From Vibrio gangliei (GTDB lineage Bacteria; Pseudomonadota; Gammaproteobacteria; Enterobacterales; Vibrionaceae), in NCBI RefSeq assembly GCF_026001925.1, contig NZ_AP021869.1, positions 868,001-932,000 on the forward strand: a stretch of 64,000 nt of DNA, in the 5' to 3' direction. The notes below the pieces were generated by a model. The model was not told where the DNA came from. It made no database searches and saw only the letters and a list, made by a program, of their open reading frames with translations. The position numbers and the translations under genes were made by a program. Each line of letters begins with the position of its first letter. The stretch's first letter is position 1. Of the stretch, positions 63,582 through 64,000 are shown in pieces.

Positions 63582-64000
63582 TTATTTAATTTTGTCGAAT
63601 TGCAATTGTTCATCTTGCAAAGTCACTAACACTTTATGTTGCCAGACTTCTGGTGCGATTTGATCGCTGAGATGATAGTGGCCAGCAATAGATACCAACT
63701 CAGCTTGTAAATCATCACATAAAATCATCGCGCCTTTTTGACCATTCGCACCAGCCAGAGCGCGACCACGGCAAGTGCCATGAATATGAATGCTACCATC
63801 GGCAATCACTTCGGCTCCAGCACTAACATGGTTTAAAATCACTAAATCGCAATCTTTCGCATACACCTGTTGTCCTGAACGTATCGGTGTGCGAATGACT
63901 TTTGTTGGTACGATGTCGGCAGGGGCTTGATAGCTTGACTTACTGGTCGACATCACAGCAAAACCGGCATCCGTTACTTGTTTCTTGACCAAGGGTGACT
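63582..64000 (-). CDS. minC: MinC, septum-site-determining inhibitor (3' part; gene runs off the window)
   Basis: Only the last 139 or so codons are present; the frame stays open to base 64000, so the true start lies beyond the window. The visible part includes the linker and the C-terminal beta-helix domain: [51 protein letters not shown] and [18 protein letters not shown]. This domain dimerizes and binds MinD and FtsZ; the FtsZ-antagonizing N-terminal domain is missing from view. It is followed by minD and minE on the same strand. Confidence 0.95.
   Translation of the reverse strand, partial: SPLVKKQVTDAGFAVMSTSKSSYQAPADIVPTKVIRTPIRSGQQVYAKDCDLVILNHVSAGAEVIADGSIHIHGTCRGRALAGANGQKGAMILCDDLQAELVSIAGHYHLSDQIAPEVWQHKVLVTLQDEQLQFDKIK

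Overview
This window is a stretch of core chromosome from a gammaproteobacterium of the family Vibrionaceae, most likely a Vibrio or close relative. The evidence is the toxR-toxS pair divergent from htpG, Vibrio-type Fur, SeqA and MinCDE proteins, and an intergenic mobile-like repeat of a kind I recall from Vibrio genomes. G+C looks to be in the low to mid 40s percent throughout. I see no prophage, insertion sequence, integron, CRISPR array, tRNA or rRNA. The species cannot be fixed from the sequence alone.

Layout. 1-9.5 kb: toxS (cut by the window edge) and toxR leftward, then htpG, adk and hemH rightward, a POT peptide transporter leftward, rfaH rightward and asnB leftward. 9.7-16.5 kb: a CPA2 cation:proton antiporter and the N-acetylglucosamine regulon, nagBAC leftward and nagE rightward, with NagC- and CRP-like sites between them. 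16.6-25.2 kb: glnS; fur, fldA, a DUF2788 gene and ybfF leftward; seqA and pgm rightward; a DUF1853 gene; and a Nif3-like ybgI. 25.2-36.6 kb: the central TCA block, with gltA leftward and divergent from sdhCDAB-sucAB-sucCD. 36.7-39.2 kb: a VOC protein and a secreted alpha-amylase. 39.4-43.4 kb: zinc uptake, znuCB divergent from znuA-mepM around a near-ideal Zur box. 43.5-50.2 kb: a very large membrane sensor fused to an AraC DNA-binding domain, a gene-free region with a candidate small RNA, then feoAB. 50.2-64 kb: a HIT protein, a MITE-like element, argS, yecM, purU, the yoaA-tsaB-yeaY-hydrolase-fadD-rnd cluster, and minE, minD and the 3' part of minC.

Regulation. Many sites can be read directly: a sigma-32-type promoter for htpG inside the toxR-htpG spacer; two NagC-like operators and a CRP-like site between nagB and nagE; a perfect Zur palindrome between znuC and znuA; and, for feoA, an FNR-like site, a -10 and a Fur box laid out in the order known for Escherichia coli feo. 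Most transcription units end in clear hairpin-plus-U terminators.

Most interesting points. (1) An orphan minus-strand terminator upstream of feoA marks the 3' end of an unannotated small RNA. Its terminator loop carries six C residues that can pair with the unusual six-G ribosome binding site of nagE in this same window, and it contains a protein-like small reading frame. It may be a relative of the Vibrio dual-function RNA VcdRP; I infer this from recalled properties, not from a comparison. (2) The 1156-residue sensor puts a propeller outside the membrane and an AraC domain inside, joined by a kinase-like module that lacks its key catalytic motifs. (3) feoC is absent after feoB. (4) A 266-bp terminal-inverted-repeat element lies 2 bp after the argS stop codon.
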